From assembly GCF_014643455.1 (NCBI RefSeq), contig NZ_BMJM01000004.1, positions 1 to 64,000 of the forward strand: a stretch of 64,000 bases of DNA. Direction: 5' to 3'. The notes under the pieces are model-generated. The model was not told the DNA's origin. It saw nothing but the letters and a program-made list of their open reading frames with translations, and ran no database searches. The position numbers were made by a program, and so were the translations under genes. The stretch comes from Sandarakinorhabdus glacialis (lineage in GTDB: Bacteria; Pseudomonadota; Alphaproteobacteria; Sphingomonadales; Sphingomonadaceae). Positions 52,926 to 63,978 of this stretch are shown here, piece by piece. Each line of letters starts with the position of its first letter. The stretch's first letter is position 1.

Positions 52926-54152
52926 ATGTTCCTCCTCGACCGACTCTTCAAAAAGATGATCCGGCACGGTGATCTGACCATCATCGACCACGCCGGCACC
53001 GTTTACCACTACGGCACCCCGGCCCTTGAAAAGCCGCCGGTAACGGTCCGGTTCACCACGGCGGCCGCCGCCCGCGCCGTCGCCTTCAACCCCGCGCTCG
53101 GTGCCGGCGAAGCCTTTATGAACGGCACCCTTGTCCTCGAGCAGGGCGACATCGCCGACCTCGTCGATGTCGTCACCTGGAACCTGCGCTGGCAACGCGA
53201 CAACCCGGTCCGCTTCGCGCTCTGGCGACAGGCCAGCATCGCCGCCAGGATCGACCAGATCAATTTCGCGCGGCGTTCGAAGCGCAACGTCGCCCATCAC
53301 TACGACCTCGACGACCGCCTCTACGACCTCTTCCTCGACCCCCACCGCCAATATAGCTGCGCCTATTTCGACGGCCCTGACATGAGCCTCGAAGCCGCAC
53401 AGGAAGCCAAGCTCGCCCACATCGCCGCCAAGCTCGATCTCAAGCCCGGCCAGAAAATCCTCGATATCGGCTGCGGCTGGGGCGGCATGGCGCGCTACCT
53501 CCACAAGGTTTCCGGCGCCGACGTCCTCGGCATCACCCTGTCAGAGGAACAGCTCAAATACGCCCGCGACGAAACCGAGCGCCAGGGCCTTTCCGACCAC
53601 GTCAAGTTCGAGTTGATCGACTACCGATCCCTCACCGGCCAGTTCGACCGCATCGTCAGCGTCGGCATGTTCGAACACGTCGGCCTGCCGCACTTCAAGC
53701 AATATTTCGAAACCGTCGAGCGCCTTCTCGACGTCGACGGCGTCGCCCTCGTCCACACCATCGCACGCGCCGATGGCCCCGGCGCAACCGACCCCTGGAC
53801 AGCAAAATACATCTTCCCCGGCGGCTATTCGCCCGCCTTGTCGCAGATCGTCCCCGCCATCGAAAAATCCTGGCTGTGGATCACCGACATCGAGGTTCTG
53901 CGCCTCCACTACGGCATGACCATCCGCCACTGGTACGACCGCTGCGCGGCGCAGCGCGCCAAAATCGAAACCTTATACGACGCGCGCTTCTACCGCATGT
54001 GGATGTTCTACCTCGCCGCCGCCATGTCGGCTTTCAACAACGACGGCCACATGAACGTCCAGCTCCAGCTCACCAAGCGCCGCGACACCCTCCCCCTCCG
54101 CCGCGACTACATCACCGAAACCGAACAACAGCTGCTTCCGCTCAGTATTTAG
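52926..54152 (+). CDS. cfa: Cyclopropane-fatty-acyl-phospholipid synthase
   Basis: The 408-residue SAM-dependent enzyme has HHYDLDDRLYDLFLDPHRQYSCAYF (in parts, the bicarbonate/lipid region), the SAM motif KILDIGCGWGGMARYLH and the block RIVSVGMFEHVGLPHFKQYF. It adds a methylene bridge to unsaturated acyl chains of membrane phospholipids. Length is typical. It stands alone, after the acidic protein gene. Confidence 0.93.
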   Translation: MFLLDRLFKKMIRHGDLTIIDHAGTVYHYGTPALEKPPVTVRFTTAAAARAVAFNPALGAGEAFMNGTLVLEQGDIADLVDVVTWNLRWQRDNPVRFALWRQASIAARIDQINFARRSKRNVAHHYDLDDRLYDLFLDPHRQYSCAYFDGPDMSLEAAQEAKLAHIAAKLDLKPGQKILDIGCGWGGMARYLHKVSGADVLGITLSEEQLKYARDETERQGLSDHVKFELIDYRSLTGQFDRIVSVGMFEHVGLPHFKQYFETVERLLDVDGVALVHTIARADGPGATDPWTAKYIFPGGYSPALSQIVPAIEKSWLWITDIEVLRLHYGMTIRHWYDRCAAQRAKIETLYDARFYRMWMFYLAAAMSAFNNDGHMNVQLQLTKRRDTLPLRRDYITETEQQLLPLSI

Positions 54153-54310
54153 CCACTTTGGTAACGGGCGCGGGAGGAGGGTGTCTCGCTTCCCGACCAG
54201 CCCACCCCGCCCGGCTGCCTTATCCGGCCGCAAGGGCTTGATGTCCGTCGTATAAAGGCCGCCAATACAGGCTAATCGATGTCACCAGGCATCCGCTCCC
54301 GGGACTTTCG

Positions 54311-55213
54311 ATGAAGCGCCAACTGACCATTGTCACCGCCTTGCTGGCGCTCGCCCTGATGGCCACGCCCCTTCAAGCCGAGCCGATCCCCGACGCCGTC
54401 GCCGCGATGATCGACGCCGTCGCCGACGACCCCGAACAATTGCGCATCGTCGCCAATGCGGCGCGCAAGACCAATCCCGCCGCGATCACCGAGATCGACA
54501 CCAAGGTCGCGACGATCGCCCGCCTGCGCACCGAGCAGACCGAAGCCGAGCTGGCTGCCCAAGGCACCCTCGATGGCTGGACCGGTTCGGGCGAGGTCGG
54601 CGCCTTCGCATCGTCGGGCAACACCAGCAACAGCGGCGTCGCCATCGCCGCCCGCGTCACCAAGCGCGGCGTCAACTGGCGCCACACCGCGCGTGCCGCG
54701 GTCGATTACCAGCGCGAAGCCGGCCTTACCTCCAAGGAACGCTATTTCGCCGCCTATGAAGGCAATCGCACCATCAGCCCCACCGCCTATGCCCTGGTCT
54801 CGACCACCTATGAACGCGACCGTTTCTCGGGCTTCGACCACCGTTTGTCGCAATCGGTCGGTATCGGTTACAAGGTCGTCGACAACGCCGCCGTCCGCAT
54901 CGCCTTCGAAGGCGGCCCGGCACTGCGCGAAACCTGGTTCACCAACGGCGTCGACAATATCACTGTGGCCGCCCGCGCCGCCACCGACATGCGCTGGTCG
55001 GTCACGCCGCGCTGGACGCTGACCAACAACTCGGCGGTCTATTACGACGATTTCAACATCTCCCTGCAATCGCTGACTGCCGCCACCGGCAAGCTCGGCG
55101 GCTCGCTGTCGGCGCGCGCCTCGATCCAGTACAACAGCGAATCCAACCCGCCGATCGGCCGCCGCAAAGCCGACACCACGAGCCGGTTGACCCTCGTCTA
55201 CGAGTTCCGCTAA
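54311..55213 (+). CDS. DUF481 outer-membrane protein
   Basis: The 300-residue protein has a signal peptide ([19 protein letters not shown]), a helical segment of about 70 residues and a DUF481 barrel ([20 protein letters not shown] with the typical GNT turn; [10 protein letters not shown] as final strand). DUF481 proteins are often salt-stress-induced outer-membrane proteins. The mature N-terminal helix region before the barrel is an addition seen in sphingomonads. Confidence 0.85.
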   Translation: MKRQLTIVTALLALALMATPLQAEPIPDAVAAMIDAVADDPEQLRIVANAARKTNPAAITEIDTKVATIARLRTEQTEAELAAQGTLDGWTGSGEVGAFASSGNTSNSGVAIAARVTKRGVNWRHTARAAVDYQREAGLTSKERYFAAYEGNRTISPTAYALVSTTYERDRFSGFDHRLSQSVGIGYKVVDNAAVRIAFEGGPALRETWFTNGVDNITVAARAATDMRWSVTPRWTLTNNSAVYYDDFNISLQSLTAATGKLGGSLSARASIQYNSESNPPIGRRKADTTSRLTLVYEFR

Positions 55214-55368
55214 CCGCCCCGTCCCGCGACATACCGCCCAGATCCCGTTTCCGGGCGCAAACCACCCCCCGACGACCCCCCAACATGCCGACAACTTCCC
55301 TGCGGCAATCCCGCGTTCACCCCCCGAACGCTTGCCGTCCCCCGTCCGATGCTCTACCGCGCAGCATC

Positions 55369-55968
55369 ATGAGCCGCACCGCATCCGTCAGCCGCGCCAC
55401 CAAGGAAACCTCGATCAAGGTCACCCTCAACCTCGACGGCACCGGCGAATACAATGTCTCGACCGGCATCGGCTTCCTCGACCACATGCTCGAGCAACTC
55501 TCGCGCCACTCGCTGATCGACCTCCAACTGACCGCCAAGGGCGATCTCCACATCGACGCGCACCACACCACCGAGGACAGCGGCATCGCCATCGGCGAAG
55601 CCTTTGCCAAGGCGCTCGGCGACCGCAAGGGCATCACCCGCTACGGCGACGCGCTGATTCCGATGGACGAAACCTTGACCCGCGTCGCCATCGACATCTC
55701 CGGCCGCCCCTATCTCGTTTGGAAGTCAGGCTTTTCCCAGCCGCGCCTTGGCGAGATGGACACCGAATTGTTCAAGGAATGGTTCGCCGCCTTTGCAGGG
55801 TCAGCGGGCATCACCCTCCACATCGAAACGCTGTATGGCGTCAACAACCACCACATCGTCGAAAGCTGCTTCAAGGGCCTCGCCCGCGCCCTGCGCACCG
55901 CCGTCGCCATCGACCCGCGCAAGGCCGACGCCATCCCTTCCACCAAGGGCACCCTCGGCGGTGTCTAA
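55369..55968 (+). CDS. hisB: Imidazoleglycerol-phosphate dehydratase
   Basis: The 199-residue enzyme has the paired manganese-binding segments [11 protein letters not shown] / [17 protein letters not shown] and [19 protein letters not shown]. It is the monofunctional form, as usual in alphaproteobacteria. I start at ATG 55369 ([11 protein letters not shown]). It is the first gene of the his operon and overlaps hisH by eight bases. Confidence 0.94.
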   Translation: MSRTASVSRATKETSIKVTLNLDGTGEYNVSTGIGFLDHMLEQLSRHSLIDLQLTAKGDLHIDAHHTTEDSGIAIGEAFAKALGDRKGITRYGDALIPMDETLTRVAIDISGRPYLVWKSGFSQPRLGEMDTELFKEWFAAFAGSAGITLHIETLYGVNNHHIVESCFKGLARALRTAVAIDPRKADAIPSTKGTLGGV

Positions 55969-56572
55969 GACTGTTGCGGTCGTCGACTATGGCGCCGGGA
56001 ACCTTCGCTCCGCCGCCCGCGCCCTCGCCGCCGCTGGCGCCTCCAGCGTCGACGTAACCAGCGACCCCGTCCGCATCGCCGCCGCCGATCGCATCCTCCT
56101 CCCCGGCGTCGGCGCTTTCGCCCATTGCATCAACGCCTTGCGCGGCGCCGCCGGCATCGAGGACGCGCTTACCAAAGCCGTCATCGACCGCCAGACGCCC
56201 TTCCTCGGCATCTGCGTCGGCATGCAATTGCTCGCCAGCGAAGGCCATGAACACGGCATCCACCGCGGCCTCGGCTGGCTCCCCGGCAAGGTCACCCGCC
56301 TGACGCCATCCGATGCCGACCTCAAGATCCCCCATATGGGCTGGAACAGCGTGACGGCCACCAACGACAGCGGCGAACCCGAGGGCGACGCCTATTTCGT
56401 CCATTCCTACCGCTTCGACCCCGACGACAGCGCCGAAATCCGCGCCACTTCCGATCATGGCGGCGACTTCCCCGCCATCGTCGCCCGCGGCAACATCACC
56501 GGGGTGCAATTCCACCCCGAAAAAAGCCAGGCTTACGGCCTCGCCTTCCTCGCGAACTGGCTGAAATCATGA
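55961..56572 (+). CDS. hisH: Imidazole glycerol phosphate synthase, glutaminase subunit
   Basis: The 203-residue class I amidotransferase has the nucleophile cysteine in [13 protein letters not shown], the histidine and glutamate of the triad in [10 protein letters not shown] and the block HMGWNSV. It starts with GTG ([16 protein letters not shown]), eight bases before the hisB frame stops. It works with HisF. Confidence 0.94.
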   Translation: MSKTVAVVDYGAGNLRSAARALAAAGASSVDVTSDPVRIAAADRILLPGVGAFAHCINALRGAAGIEDALTKAVIDRQTPFLGICVGMQLLASEGHEHGIHRGLGWLPGKVTRLTPSDADLKIPHMGWNSVTATNDSGEPEGDAYFVHSYRFDPDDSAEIRATSDHGGDFPAIVARGNITGVQFHPEKSQAYGLAFLANWLKS

Positions 56573-57285
56573 TCGTCTTTCCCGCCATCGACCTAAAGGG
56601 CGGCAAATGCGTCCGCCTCGCCGAAGGCGATATGGACCGCGCCACCATCTACAACGACGACCCCGGCGCCCAGGCCAGGCTCTTCGCCGACGCCGGCGCC
56701 AAGGCCCTCCACGTCGTGGATCTCGACGGCGCCTTTGCCGGCGCCAGCCGCAACGGCGAAGGCGTCGCCAAGGCGGTCGAAGCTTTCAAAGGCCGCGTCC
56801 AGGTCGGCGGCGGCATCCGCACCCGCGAAGACGTCGAAAACTGGCTGTCGGCCGGCGTCTGGCGCGTCGTCATGGGCACCGCCGCCCTCGAAAGCGCCGA
56901 TCTCGTCCGCGAAGTCGCCCGCGCCCATCCCGGCCGCATCGTCGTCGCCGTCGACGCCCGCGACGGCTTCGTCGCCACCCGCGGCTGGGCCACCCGCTCG
57001 ACGGTATCGGTTTCCGAACTCGCGCAACGCTTTGAAGATGCAGGCGTTGCAGCGCTGCTGTTCACCGATGTCGGCCGCGACGGCATGCTCAAGGGCGTCA
57101 ACATCGATGCCACCCTCAGCCTCGCCGCCAGCACCACCCTGCCCGTCATCGCCTCGGGCGGCGTCGCCGGCATGGACGATATTCGCGCCTTGGTTGGCCA
57201 GCCCGGCATCGAGGGCGTCATCACCGGCCGCGCCCTCTACGACGGCCGCCTCGACCTCGCCGAAGCGCTGGCGGCCGCTGCATGA
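56569..57285 (+). CDS. hisA: ProFAR isomerase
   Basis: The 238-residue TIM barrel has [18 protein letters not shown] with the first catalytic aspartate, VQVGGGIRT and the phosphate-binding GGVAGMDD and [12 protein letters not shown]. It catalyses the Amadori rearrangement in histidine synthesis. It overlaps hisH and hisF by four bases each. Confidence 0.95.
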   Translation: MIVFPAIDLKGGKCVRLAEGDMDRATIYNDDPGAQARLFADAGAKALHVVDLDGAFAGASRNGEGVAKAVEAFKGRVQVGGGIRTREDVENWLSAGVWRVVMGTAALESADLVREVARAHPGRIVVAVDARDGFVATRGWATRSTVSVSELAQRFEDAGVAALLFTDVGRDGMLKGVNIDATLSLAASTTLPVIASGGVAGMDDIRALVGQPGIEGVITGRALYDGRLDLAEALAAAA

Positions 57286-58043
57286 GCTTGGCCGTAAGGG
57301 TCATCCCCTGCCTCGACGTCGCCGACGGCCGCGTCGTCAAGGGCGTCAACTTCGTCAGCCTGCGCGATGCCGGCGACCCCGTCGAAGCCGCCCGCGCCTA
57401 TGACGCCGCCGGCGCCGACGAACTGACCTTCCTCGATATTACCGCCGCCAGCGAGAACCGCGGCACCCTCCTCCACATGGTCGAAGCCACCGCCGACGCC
57501 TGTTTCATGCCGCTGACCGTCGGCGGCGGCGTCCGCAGCACCGAGGACGCCCGCGCGCTCCTGCTCGCCGGTGCCGACAAGGTCGCGGTCAACTCCGCCG
57601 CCGTCGCCCGTCCAGCCCTCATCGGCGAACTCGCCATGCGTTTCGGCGACCAGTGCGTCGTCGTCGCCGTCGACGCCAAGGCGGTATCGCCGGGCAGATG
57701 GGAAATCTTCACCCACGGCGGCCGGCGCGCTACCGGTATTGATGCCTTGGCCTATGCCATCGAAGCCGCCCGCCTCGGCGCCGGCGAAATCCTGCTGACG
57801 AGCATGGACCGCGACGGCACCCGCTCGGGCTACGACCTCGCCCTCACCCGCGCCATCGCCGACGCCGTGCCGATCCCGGTCATCGCCTCGGGCGGCGTCG
57901 GCAGCGTAGCCGATCTCGTCACCGGCGTCATCCAGGGCCACGCCAGCGCTGTCCTCGCCGCCTCGATCTTCCACTTCGGCCAGGCCTCGATCGCACACGC
58001 CAAGGCCGCCCTTGCCGCCGCCGGTGTCCGCGTCCGCCAATGA
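57282..58043 (+). CDS. hisF: Imidazole glycerol phosphate synthase, cyclase subunit
   Basis: The 253-residue TIM barrel has [19 protein letters not shown] with the catalytic aspartate, LTVGGGVRS and [15 protein letters not shown] with the second. With HisH it makes imidazole glycerol phosphate and AICAR. It is followed, again with a four-base overlap, by an ATPase gene and not directly by hisE. Confidence 0.95.
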   Translation: MSLAVRVIPCLDVADGRVVKGVNFVSLRDAGDPVEAARAYDAAGADELTFLDITAASENRGTLLHMVEATADACFMPLTVGGGVRSTEDARALLLAGADKVAVNSAAVARPALIGELAMRFGDQCVVVAVDAKAVSPGRWEIFTHGGRRATGIDALAYAIEAARLGAGEILLTSMDRDGTRSGYDLALTRAIADAVPIPVIASGGVGSVADLVTGVIQGHASAVLAASIFHFGQASIAHAKAALAAAGVRVRQ

Positions 58044-58825
58044 CGGCACGCCTACCCGGCCGCCGCACGACCTTCGACGCCCCGCACTTCCTGCTGCGCG
58101 TCCTGTTCCCGCTCGAAAGCCGGCACGACACCAGCCGCTACCCGCTAAGCATCGCCGCCGCCCGCGATATCGAAGCCATCGAATTCCATCCCAAGGTCAC
58201 CTTCCTCGTCGGCGAGAACGGCAGCGGCAAATCCACGCTGATCGAGGCCATCGCCGTTCTGATGGGGCTCAACCCCGAAGGCGGCACCCAGAATTTTGCC
58301 TTCAGCACCCGCGCCTCGCACTCCTCGCTCGCCGGAATGCTCCGCCCGGTCCGCGGCGTAAAACGTCCCAAAACGCGCTTTTTCCTGCGCGCCGAAAGCT
58401 TCTTCAACCTCGCCACTAACATCGAGGACCTCGACACCCCCCCCGACAGCTTCGGACCGCCGATCGGACCGAACTACAGCGACAAATCCCTGCACGAACA
58501 ATCGCATGGCGAATCCTTCATGGCGCTGATGCTCAACCGCTTCGGCCCGCAGGGACTGTATATCCTCGACGAACCCGAAGCCGCGCTGTCACCCCAACGC
58601 CAACTCGCGATGCTCGTCCGCATGCACGATCTCGTCGGCCAGGGCTGCCAGTTCATCATCGCCACCCATTCACCGATCCTGATGGCCTATCCCGACGCCA
58701 CCATCTACCAACTGGACGACCGCGGCATCCTGCCGACGACCCTGCGCGATACCGATCACTACCGCGTCACCCTCGATTTCCTCCGCGACCCTGAAAAGCG
58801 CATCGCCGACCTGCTGGGCGATTGA
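58040..58825 (+). CDS. ABC-type AAA ATPase within the his operon
   Basis: The 261-residue protein has Walker [10 protein letters not shown] (58-66), the ABC signature-like EQSHGESFM (about 150-158), Walker [13 protein letters not shown] and the switch histidine in [13 protein letters not shown]. It lacks membrane or DNA-binding domains and resembles the single-domain ATPases of the AAA_21/RecF-like type found in many bacteria. Its role in the his operon is unknown; it overlaps hisF by four bases and is 33 bases before hisE, so it is co-transcribed. It may act with any partner; nothing here shows a link to histidine synthesis itself. Confidence 0.87.
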   Translation: MTARLPGRRTTFDAPHFLLRVLFPLESRHDTSRYPLSIAAARDIEAIEFHPKVTFLVGENGSGKSTLIEAIAVLMGLNPEGGTQNFAFSTRASHSSLAGMLRPVRGVKRPKTRFFLRAESFFNLATNIEDLDTPPDSFGPPIGPNYSDKSLHEQSHGESFMALMLNRFGPQGLYILDEPEAALSPQRQLAMLVRMHDLVGQGCQFIIATHSPILMAYPDATIYQLDDRGILPTTLRDTDHYRVTLDFLRDPEKRIADLLGD

Positions 58826-58858
58826 CGCGCGCCCTCGCCGCGCCGCAAGGTCGCCGGC

Positions 58859-59182
58859 ATGAGCGACGATATCCTCGACCGGCTGGTGGCCCGCATCACC
58901 CTCAATCGCAACGGCGATCCGGCGACGTCGTATGTCGCCAGGATGACCGCCAAGGGCCGCGCCAAGATCGCCCAGAAGCTCGGCGAGGAAGCCGTCGAAA
59001 CCGTCATCGCCGCAATGGGCGACGACCGCGGCGAACTGATCGGCGAAGCCAGCGACCTGGTTTTCCACTTGGCGCTGCTGCTTGCCGATGCCGGGCTCAG
59101 CTTCGACGACATCCGCACCGAACTGGCGCGCCGCGAAGGCATTTCAGGCCTCGCCGAGAAAGCCTCGCGCAAGGCCGGCTGA
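58859..59182 (+). CDS. hisE: Phosphoribosyl-ATP pyrophosphatase
   Basis: The 107-residue MazG-like enzyme has KIAQKLGEEAVETVIAAMG with the metal-binding glutamates and EASDLVFHLALLLADAG. It removes pyrophosphate from phosphoribosyl-ATP. It is the last gene of the operon; hisI is not present in the window. A 171-base gap without features follows. Confidence 0.93.
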   Translation: MSDDILDRLVARITLNRNGDPATSYVARMTAKGRAKIAQKLGEEAVETVIAAMGDDRGELIGEASDLVFHLALLLADAGLSFDDIRTELARREGISGLAEKASRKAG

Positions 59183-59353
59183 GAATGCCTGTCCTACACG
59201 GGTCTGATCGGCTACACCGATTGTCCGTTCTCGACTTTGCAGGCGATACCCTCGGTGCGCAAAGCCAGAAATGCGCGAAAGCGGAAAATGTGGAAAATGT
59301 TAACACTCTTTCCAACGCGATCATATCGTAGCCTGGAAAGGCTAACCGACTGA

Positions 59354-60784
59354 TTACCGGCTATTGTTCGCTCCCGCACTAGCCTCCGGTGTCTCCCAGC
59401 CGCCACCCAGCGCCTTGAACACCGCGATCTGCGCCGTCGTCAGCGTTGCATCACTATCGGCGAGTTGCGCATCGGCCGTCGCCAGCGTGCGTTCGGCATC
59501 CAGCACGGCGAGAAAATTCTCGACGCCTATATTGTAGCGCAGCCGGACGATACGCGCCGCCTCGCCGCTCTGGTCGCGAGCATTCTTCAGCGCGGCGTTG
59601 CGATCGAGCACGCCGGAATAGTCCGACAGCGTCGTTTCGGTTTCCTGCAGGGCCGAAAGCACCGTGCCGTCGAACGTCGCAAGCGCCGCTTCGGTACTGG
59701 CCTCCGCCTGGGCAATCCGGGCCCGCGCTGCAATGATGTTGGGAAAGGTCCAGCTGATCAGCGGACCGAGGCTGAAGCCGAAGCCATTATTGCTGAACGC
59801 GGCGCCCGGCGTCACGCCCTGCCCCGAAACGCCGGCGCCGATGCTGATCTGCGGATAAAGATCGGCGGTCGCAACCCCGATCCGCGCCGTCGCCGCCGCC
59901 AACTGGCGATCGGCGCGGCGGATATCCGGACGTCGCCTGAGCATGGCGGCGCCATCGCCGGCGGGGAGCGGCTGAGTCAGCCGCGGCGGGATGGTGCACG
60001 CGGCAGCACGGGCATCGAACGCCGAGGGCGGCTTGCCGGTCAGCACCGCCAGCCGATACAGCGCACTGCGGCGGTTGGCGGCAAAAGTCGGCAGCGTTGC
60101 CCGGGTCGATTCGAGCTGCGCCCTGGCACGCGCCACGTCGAGCGGTGAATCCCGGCCGGCGGCGACACGTCGCTCGGTCAGGTCGAAACTGTCGGCCTGC
60201 AGCTTCAACGAACGCTCCGCCACACCGAGTTGGAAGGCGGCCGAACACGCATCGGCGTAAGCCCGTGCCGTCTCGGCCGCGACACTGATCGCCACAGTGT
60301 CGCGCGCCGCAGCTTCGGCAGCCGAATCGGCACGGGCCGCCTCGATACTGCGGCTGACCCGGCCGTAAAGATCGATCTCGTAACTGGCATCGAGCCCGAC
60401 GCTGTAGAACGCGCTTTCGAACGGCACCGGGCCGCCCACCGTGGCGACCGACTGCCGCGCTTCGACAGCACTGGCGCTGATCGTCGTCGACGGCAGTCGG
60501 GCACCGCGAGCCTCGGACAAGACAGCCCTCGCCCGGCGCAGATTGGCTGTCGCGACCCGAAGGTCGGTATTGGCTGCAAACGCTTGGCCGATCAGGTCAT
60601 CCAGCACCGGATCATCGTACAACCGCCACCACGCATCGGGAGCAGACGTGGTTGACGCATTGGCCGGCGTCGCAGCCGAAAACGTCCCGCTGGCGGCTAC
60701 GGGCGTTGGCGCCGGGGCATAGTTCGGCCCGACCGCGCATGCCGACAGCAGCAGCGCCGCGCCGACGGAGAGAGTGCGAATCAT
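59354..60784 (-). CDS. Efflux outer-membrane lipoprotein (NodT/OprM type)
   Basis: The 476-residue protein has a lipobox (LLLSACAV, Cys16) and the outer-membrane efflux repeats (WWRLYDDPVLDDLIGQAFAAN, RRPDIRRADRQLAAATARIG, RYNIGVENFLAVLDAERT), forming the TolC-like channel. It overlaps the pump gene by four bases, and it is the last gene of an adaptor-pump-channel operon whose start lies beyond the right edge. Confidence 0.93.
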   Translation of the reverse strand: MIRTLSVGAALLLSACAVGPNYAPAPTPVAASGTFSAATPANASTTSAPDAWWRLYDDPVLDDLIGQAFAANTDLRVATANLRRARAVLSEARGARLPSTTISASAVEARQSVATVGGPVPFESAFYSVGLDASYEIDLYGRVSRSIEAARADSAAEAAARDTVAISVAAETARAYADACSAAFQLGVAERSLKLQADSFDLTERRVAAGRDSPLDVARARAQLESTRATLPTFAANRRSALYRLAVLTGKPPSAFDARAAACTIPPRLTQPLPAGDGAAMLRRRPDIRRADRQLAAATARIGVATADLYPQISIGAGVSGQGVTPGAAFSNNGFGFSLGPLISWTFPNIIAARARIAQAEASTEAALATFDGTVLSALQETETTLSDYSGVLDRNAALKNARDQSGEAARIVRLRYNIGVENFLAVLDAERTLATADAQLADSDATLTTAQIAVFKALGGGWETPEASAGANNSR

Positions 60785-63700
60785 GCGACCGGCTCCGCGG
60801 CGGGCGACGTCGGCGGTGCGGGCGCAACCCGGTTGCGACCCCGGATTCGGGCGGCCTTTTCGGCCGCCCAGCTGGCGATGACGTAGAATACCGGCGTGAA
60901 CAGCAGACCGAAGATCGTCACGCCGATCATGCCGAAAAACACTGCTGTGCCAAGTGCCTGCCGCATCTCCGCCCCCGGTCCCGACGCAATCACCAGCGGC
61001 ACGACGCCCAGGATGAAGGCAAAGCTGGTCATCAGGATCGGCCGCAACCGGGTGCGCGCGGCTTCCTCGGCCGCGGCAAATCGATCGAGCCCGCGGTCCT
61101 CCGCCTGCTTGGCGAATTCGACGATCAGGATGGCGTTCTTCGCCGCCAGGCCGACCAGCACCACAAGGCCGATCTGGGTCAGGATATTATTGTCGAAACC
61201 GCGCAGGTTGACGCCCAGGATCGCCGCCAACAGGCACATCGGCACGATCAGGATGACCGCCAACGGCAGCAGCAGCGATTCATACTGCGCCGCCAGCAGC
61301 AGGAAGACGAACACCACGGCGAGCACGAACACCGCCGCTGCGGTATTGCCCTGAGTCTTCTCCTGATAGGCCAGCTCGGTCCATTCATAGCTGAACCCTT
61401 CGGGCAGCAACTTGCCGGCAAGGTCTTCCATTGTGCCGAGCGCCTGTCCCGACGAGAAGCCGGGCAACCGATCGCCCTGCAGCTCGGCGGCTGGGAAAAG
61501 ATTATGCCGGACGACACGGTACGGCCCGCTGTCGTCCTTGAGTGTCGCGACCGACCCAAGCGGCACCATTGTTCCCGATGCCGAGCGAACCTTCAGATTG
61601 GTGATATCGTTGGGATCGTTTCGAAACGCTGCATCGGCCTGCGCCGTCACCCGGTAGGTACGCCCGAAAAGGTTGAAGTCGTTGATGTAAGCCGATCCTA
61701 GATAGACCTGGAGCGTCGAGAACACCGCCGAGGGATTGACTCCCAGCAACTGCGCCTTGTCACGATCGATGTCGGCAAATACGCGCGGCGTCCCGGTGTT
61801 GAAGAGGGTGAAGACCGACGTCAGGCCGGGCGCCTGGTTGCCCGCCATCATCATGCCGACGGCGGCCTGCTCGAGCGCCTGATAGCCCTTTCCGGAGCGA
61901 TCCTGGACCATCATCTTGAAGCCGCCGCCAGTGCCGATACCGCGTACCGGTGGCGGCGGGATGACGAGAATGTTGGCGCCGGTAATGCCGCCCATCCGTT
62001 GGCGCAGGTCGCCCAAAATCGATTCACCGGTCAAGCCTTTTTCCTTGCGCAGCGGGTAATCGTCCATCTGCAGGAACAATGTGCCGGCGTTCGGCGCGTT
62101 GGTGAAGCTGGCACCATCGAGGCCGGCGAATGCCACGGCATGATCGATACCGGGGGTCGTCATCGCGGTCTTGACGGCGTTCTTGATCGCGGCGTCGGTG
62201 CGTTCGAGCGACGAACCCGGCGGCAATTGGACCACCGCGATCAGATAGCCCTGGTCCTGCGCCGGGATGAACCCGATGGGCGTCGCAGTGAAGCGCCACG
62301 CCGCCAGCGCCAGCAAGCCGATATAGACCACCAGGATGATGCCGATGGTGCGTATCGTCCGCGCCGTGATCCGGCCATAGCGTTCGGACAACCAGGCAAA
62401 GCCGCGGTTGAAGCCGTCGGCGGCCTTGGCGGGATAGCGGCGCCAGCCGGTCGGCTTGTGGTGCGGATCGTGTGGCTTGAGCAGCAGTGCAGCGAGCGCC
62501 GGCGACAGCGTCAACGAGACGATGCATGAAATCAGCGTCGCTGCCGAGATCGTCAACGCGAACTGCTTGTAGAACTGGCCCGAGATGCCGCTGATGAAGG
62601 CGGTCGGTACGAAGACGGCGCACAGCGTCAGCGCGATGGCGATCAACGCGCCGCCGACCTCGTCCATGGTTCGGTACGACGCCTCGCGGGGGCTATAGCC
62701 AAGGGTCAGCTCGCGCTCGACATTCTCGACGACGACGATGGCGTCATCGACGACGATGCCGATGGCGAGCACCAGGCCGAACAGCGACAAATTGTTGAGC
62801 GAATAGCCAAAGGCCGCCATCACTGCGAACGTTCCGATCAGCGAGACCGGGATCGCAAGGACGGGAATAATCGCCGCGCGCCAGCTTTGCAGGAAGATCA
62901 GCACGACGAGCACCACAAGGATGACAGCTTCGACAAGCGTTTCCTGGACGCTGTCGATCGAGGCGCGAACATATTCGGTCGGGTTGTAGGGGACCGAATA
63001 AGCGATCCCCTGCGGGAAGGCCCGCTTGGCCTCTTCCATCGTCGCCATGATCGCGTCGGCGGTGGCAAGCGCGTTGGAGCCGGGCCGCTGGGTGATGCCG
63101 ATACCGACGCCCTGCTGGCCGTTGACATAGGCATTGGTGCCGTAATCCTGGGCGCCGATCTCGACGCGCGCGACGTCCGATACCCTGACGACGCTGTTAC
63201 CGTCGGCGCGGATGACGACCGCGCCGAATTGTTCGGGCGTAGTCAGCCGGCCGAGCGCCTGGACGTTCAGCTCGAAGCCCGAGCCGCCGCGATCGAACGG
63301 CGGGGCGCCCACCGAGCCGGCGGCAACCTGGACATTCTGGGCGCGCAGGGCCGCGACGATCTCCTCGGCGTTGAGGCCGCGCGAGGCCGCCTTTTCCGGG
63401 TCGATCCAGATCCGCATAGAATAATCCCGGACGCCGAAGACGTTGATGCCGCCGACGCCATCGAGGCGGGCTAGCCGGTCCCTCAGGAACAGCGTCGCAT
63501 AGTTGGAAACATAGCCGATATCATAGGTATTGTTCGGCGAGTGAAGGAACACCACGAGCAGGATATCGGGCGAGTTCTTGCGGGTCGTGACGCCGAGTGC
63601 GCGCACCGACTCGGGCAGGCGCGGTTCGGCCGAGGCGACGCGATTCTGAACCAGGACCTGGGCATTGTCGAGGTTGGTGCCCAGCTTGAAGACGACGTTG

Positions 63701-63975
63701 AGCGTCACGCGGCCATCACCGGTCGACGACGAGGTCATGTAGATCATGTCCTCGACGCCGTTGATTTCCTGCTCCAGCGGTGCAGCCACCGTATCGGCGA
63801 GGACCTCGGCGGAAGCGCCGGGATAGGAGGCGGTCACCGAGATCGTCGGGGGCGCGATCTCTGGATATTGGGCAACCGGCAGGGTTGGATAGGCGACGAT
63901 GCCGACCAGCACGATGAGGATCGAGATGACCGCGGCGAAAATCGGCCGGTCGATGAAAAAGCGAGATAACCGCAT
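60781..63975 (-). CDS. RND-family multidrug efflux pump, AcrB/MexB type
   Basis: The 1064-residue protein has 12 membrane helices and two large periplasmic loops. Seen are FFIDRPIFAAVISILIVLVG at the N-terminus, the charged proton-relay residues in VDDAIVVVENVERE (helix 4, two aspartates), and GLVVLVGLAAKNAILIVEFAK in the second half. This is the hydrophobe/amphiphile (HAE1) group: it pumps antibiotics, detergents and similar compounds. Substrate range cannot be told. It is expressed with the channel gene downstream and the adaptor upstream. Confidence 0.94.
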   Translation of the reverse strand: MRLSRFFIDRPIFAAVISILIVLVGIVAYPTLPVAQYPEIAPPTISVTASYPGASAEVLADTVAAPLEQEINGVEDMIYMTSSSTGDGRVTLNVVFKLGTNLDNAQVLVQNRVASAEPRLPESVRALGVTTRKNSPDILLVVFLHSPNNTYDIGYVSNYATLFLRDRLARLDGVGGINVFGVRDYSMRIWIDPEKAASRGLNAEEIVAALRAQNVQVAAGSVGAPPFDRGGSGFELNVQALGRLTTPEQFGAVVIRADGNSVVRVSDVARVEIGAQDYGTNAYVNGQQGVGIGITQRPGSNALATADAIMATMEEAKRAFPQGIAYSVPYNPTEYVRASIDSVQETLVEAVILVVLVVLIFLQSWRAAIIPVLAIPVSLIGTFAVMAAFGYSLNNLSLFGLVLAIGIVVDDAIVVVENVERELTLGYSPREASYRTMDEVGGALIAIALTLCAVFVPTAFISGISGQFYKQFALTISAATLISCIVSLTLSPALAALLLKPHDPHHKPTGWRRYPAKAADGFNRGFAWLSERYGRITARTIRTIGIILVVYIGLLALAAWRFTATPIGFIPAQDQGYLIAVVQLPPGSSLERTDAAIKNAVKTAMTTPGIDHAVAFAGLDGASFTNAPNAGTLFLQMDDYPLRKEKGLTGESILGDLRQRMGGITGANILVIPPPPVRGIGTGGGFKMMVQDRSGKGYQALEQAAVGMMMAGNQAPGLTSVFTLFNTGTPRVFADIDRDKAQLLGVNPSAVFSTLQVYLGSAYINDFNLFGRTYRVTAQADAAFRNDPNDITNLKVRSASGTMVPLGSVATLKDDSGPYRVVRHNLFPAAELQGDRLPGFSSGQALGTMEDLAGKLLPEGFSYEWTELAYQEKTQGNTAAAVFVLAVVFVFLLLAAQYESLLLPLAVILIVPMCLLAAILGVNLRGFDNNILTQIGLVVLVGLAAKNAILIVEFAKQAEDRGLDRFAAAEEAARTRLRPILMTSFAFILGVVPLVIASGPGAEMRQALGTAVFFGMIGVTIFGLLFTPVFYVIASWAAEKAARIRGRNRVAPAPPTSPAAEPVA

Positions 63976-63978
63976 CGG

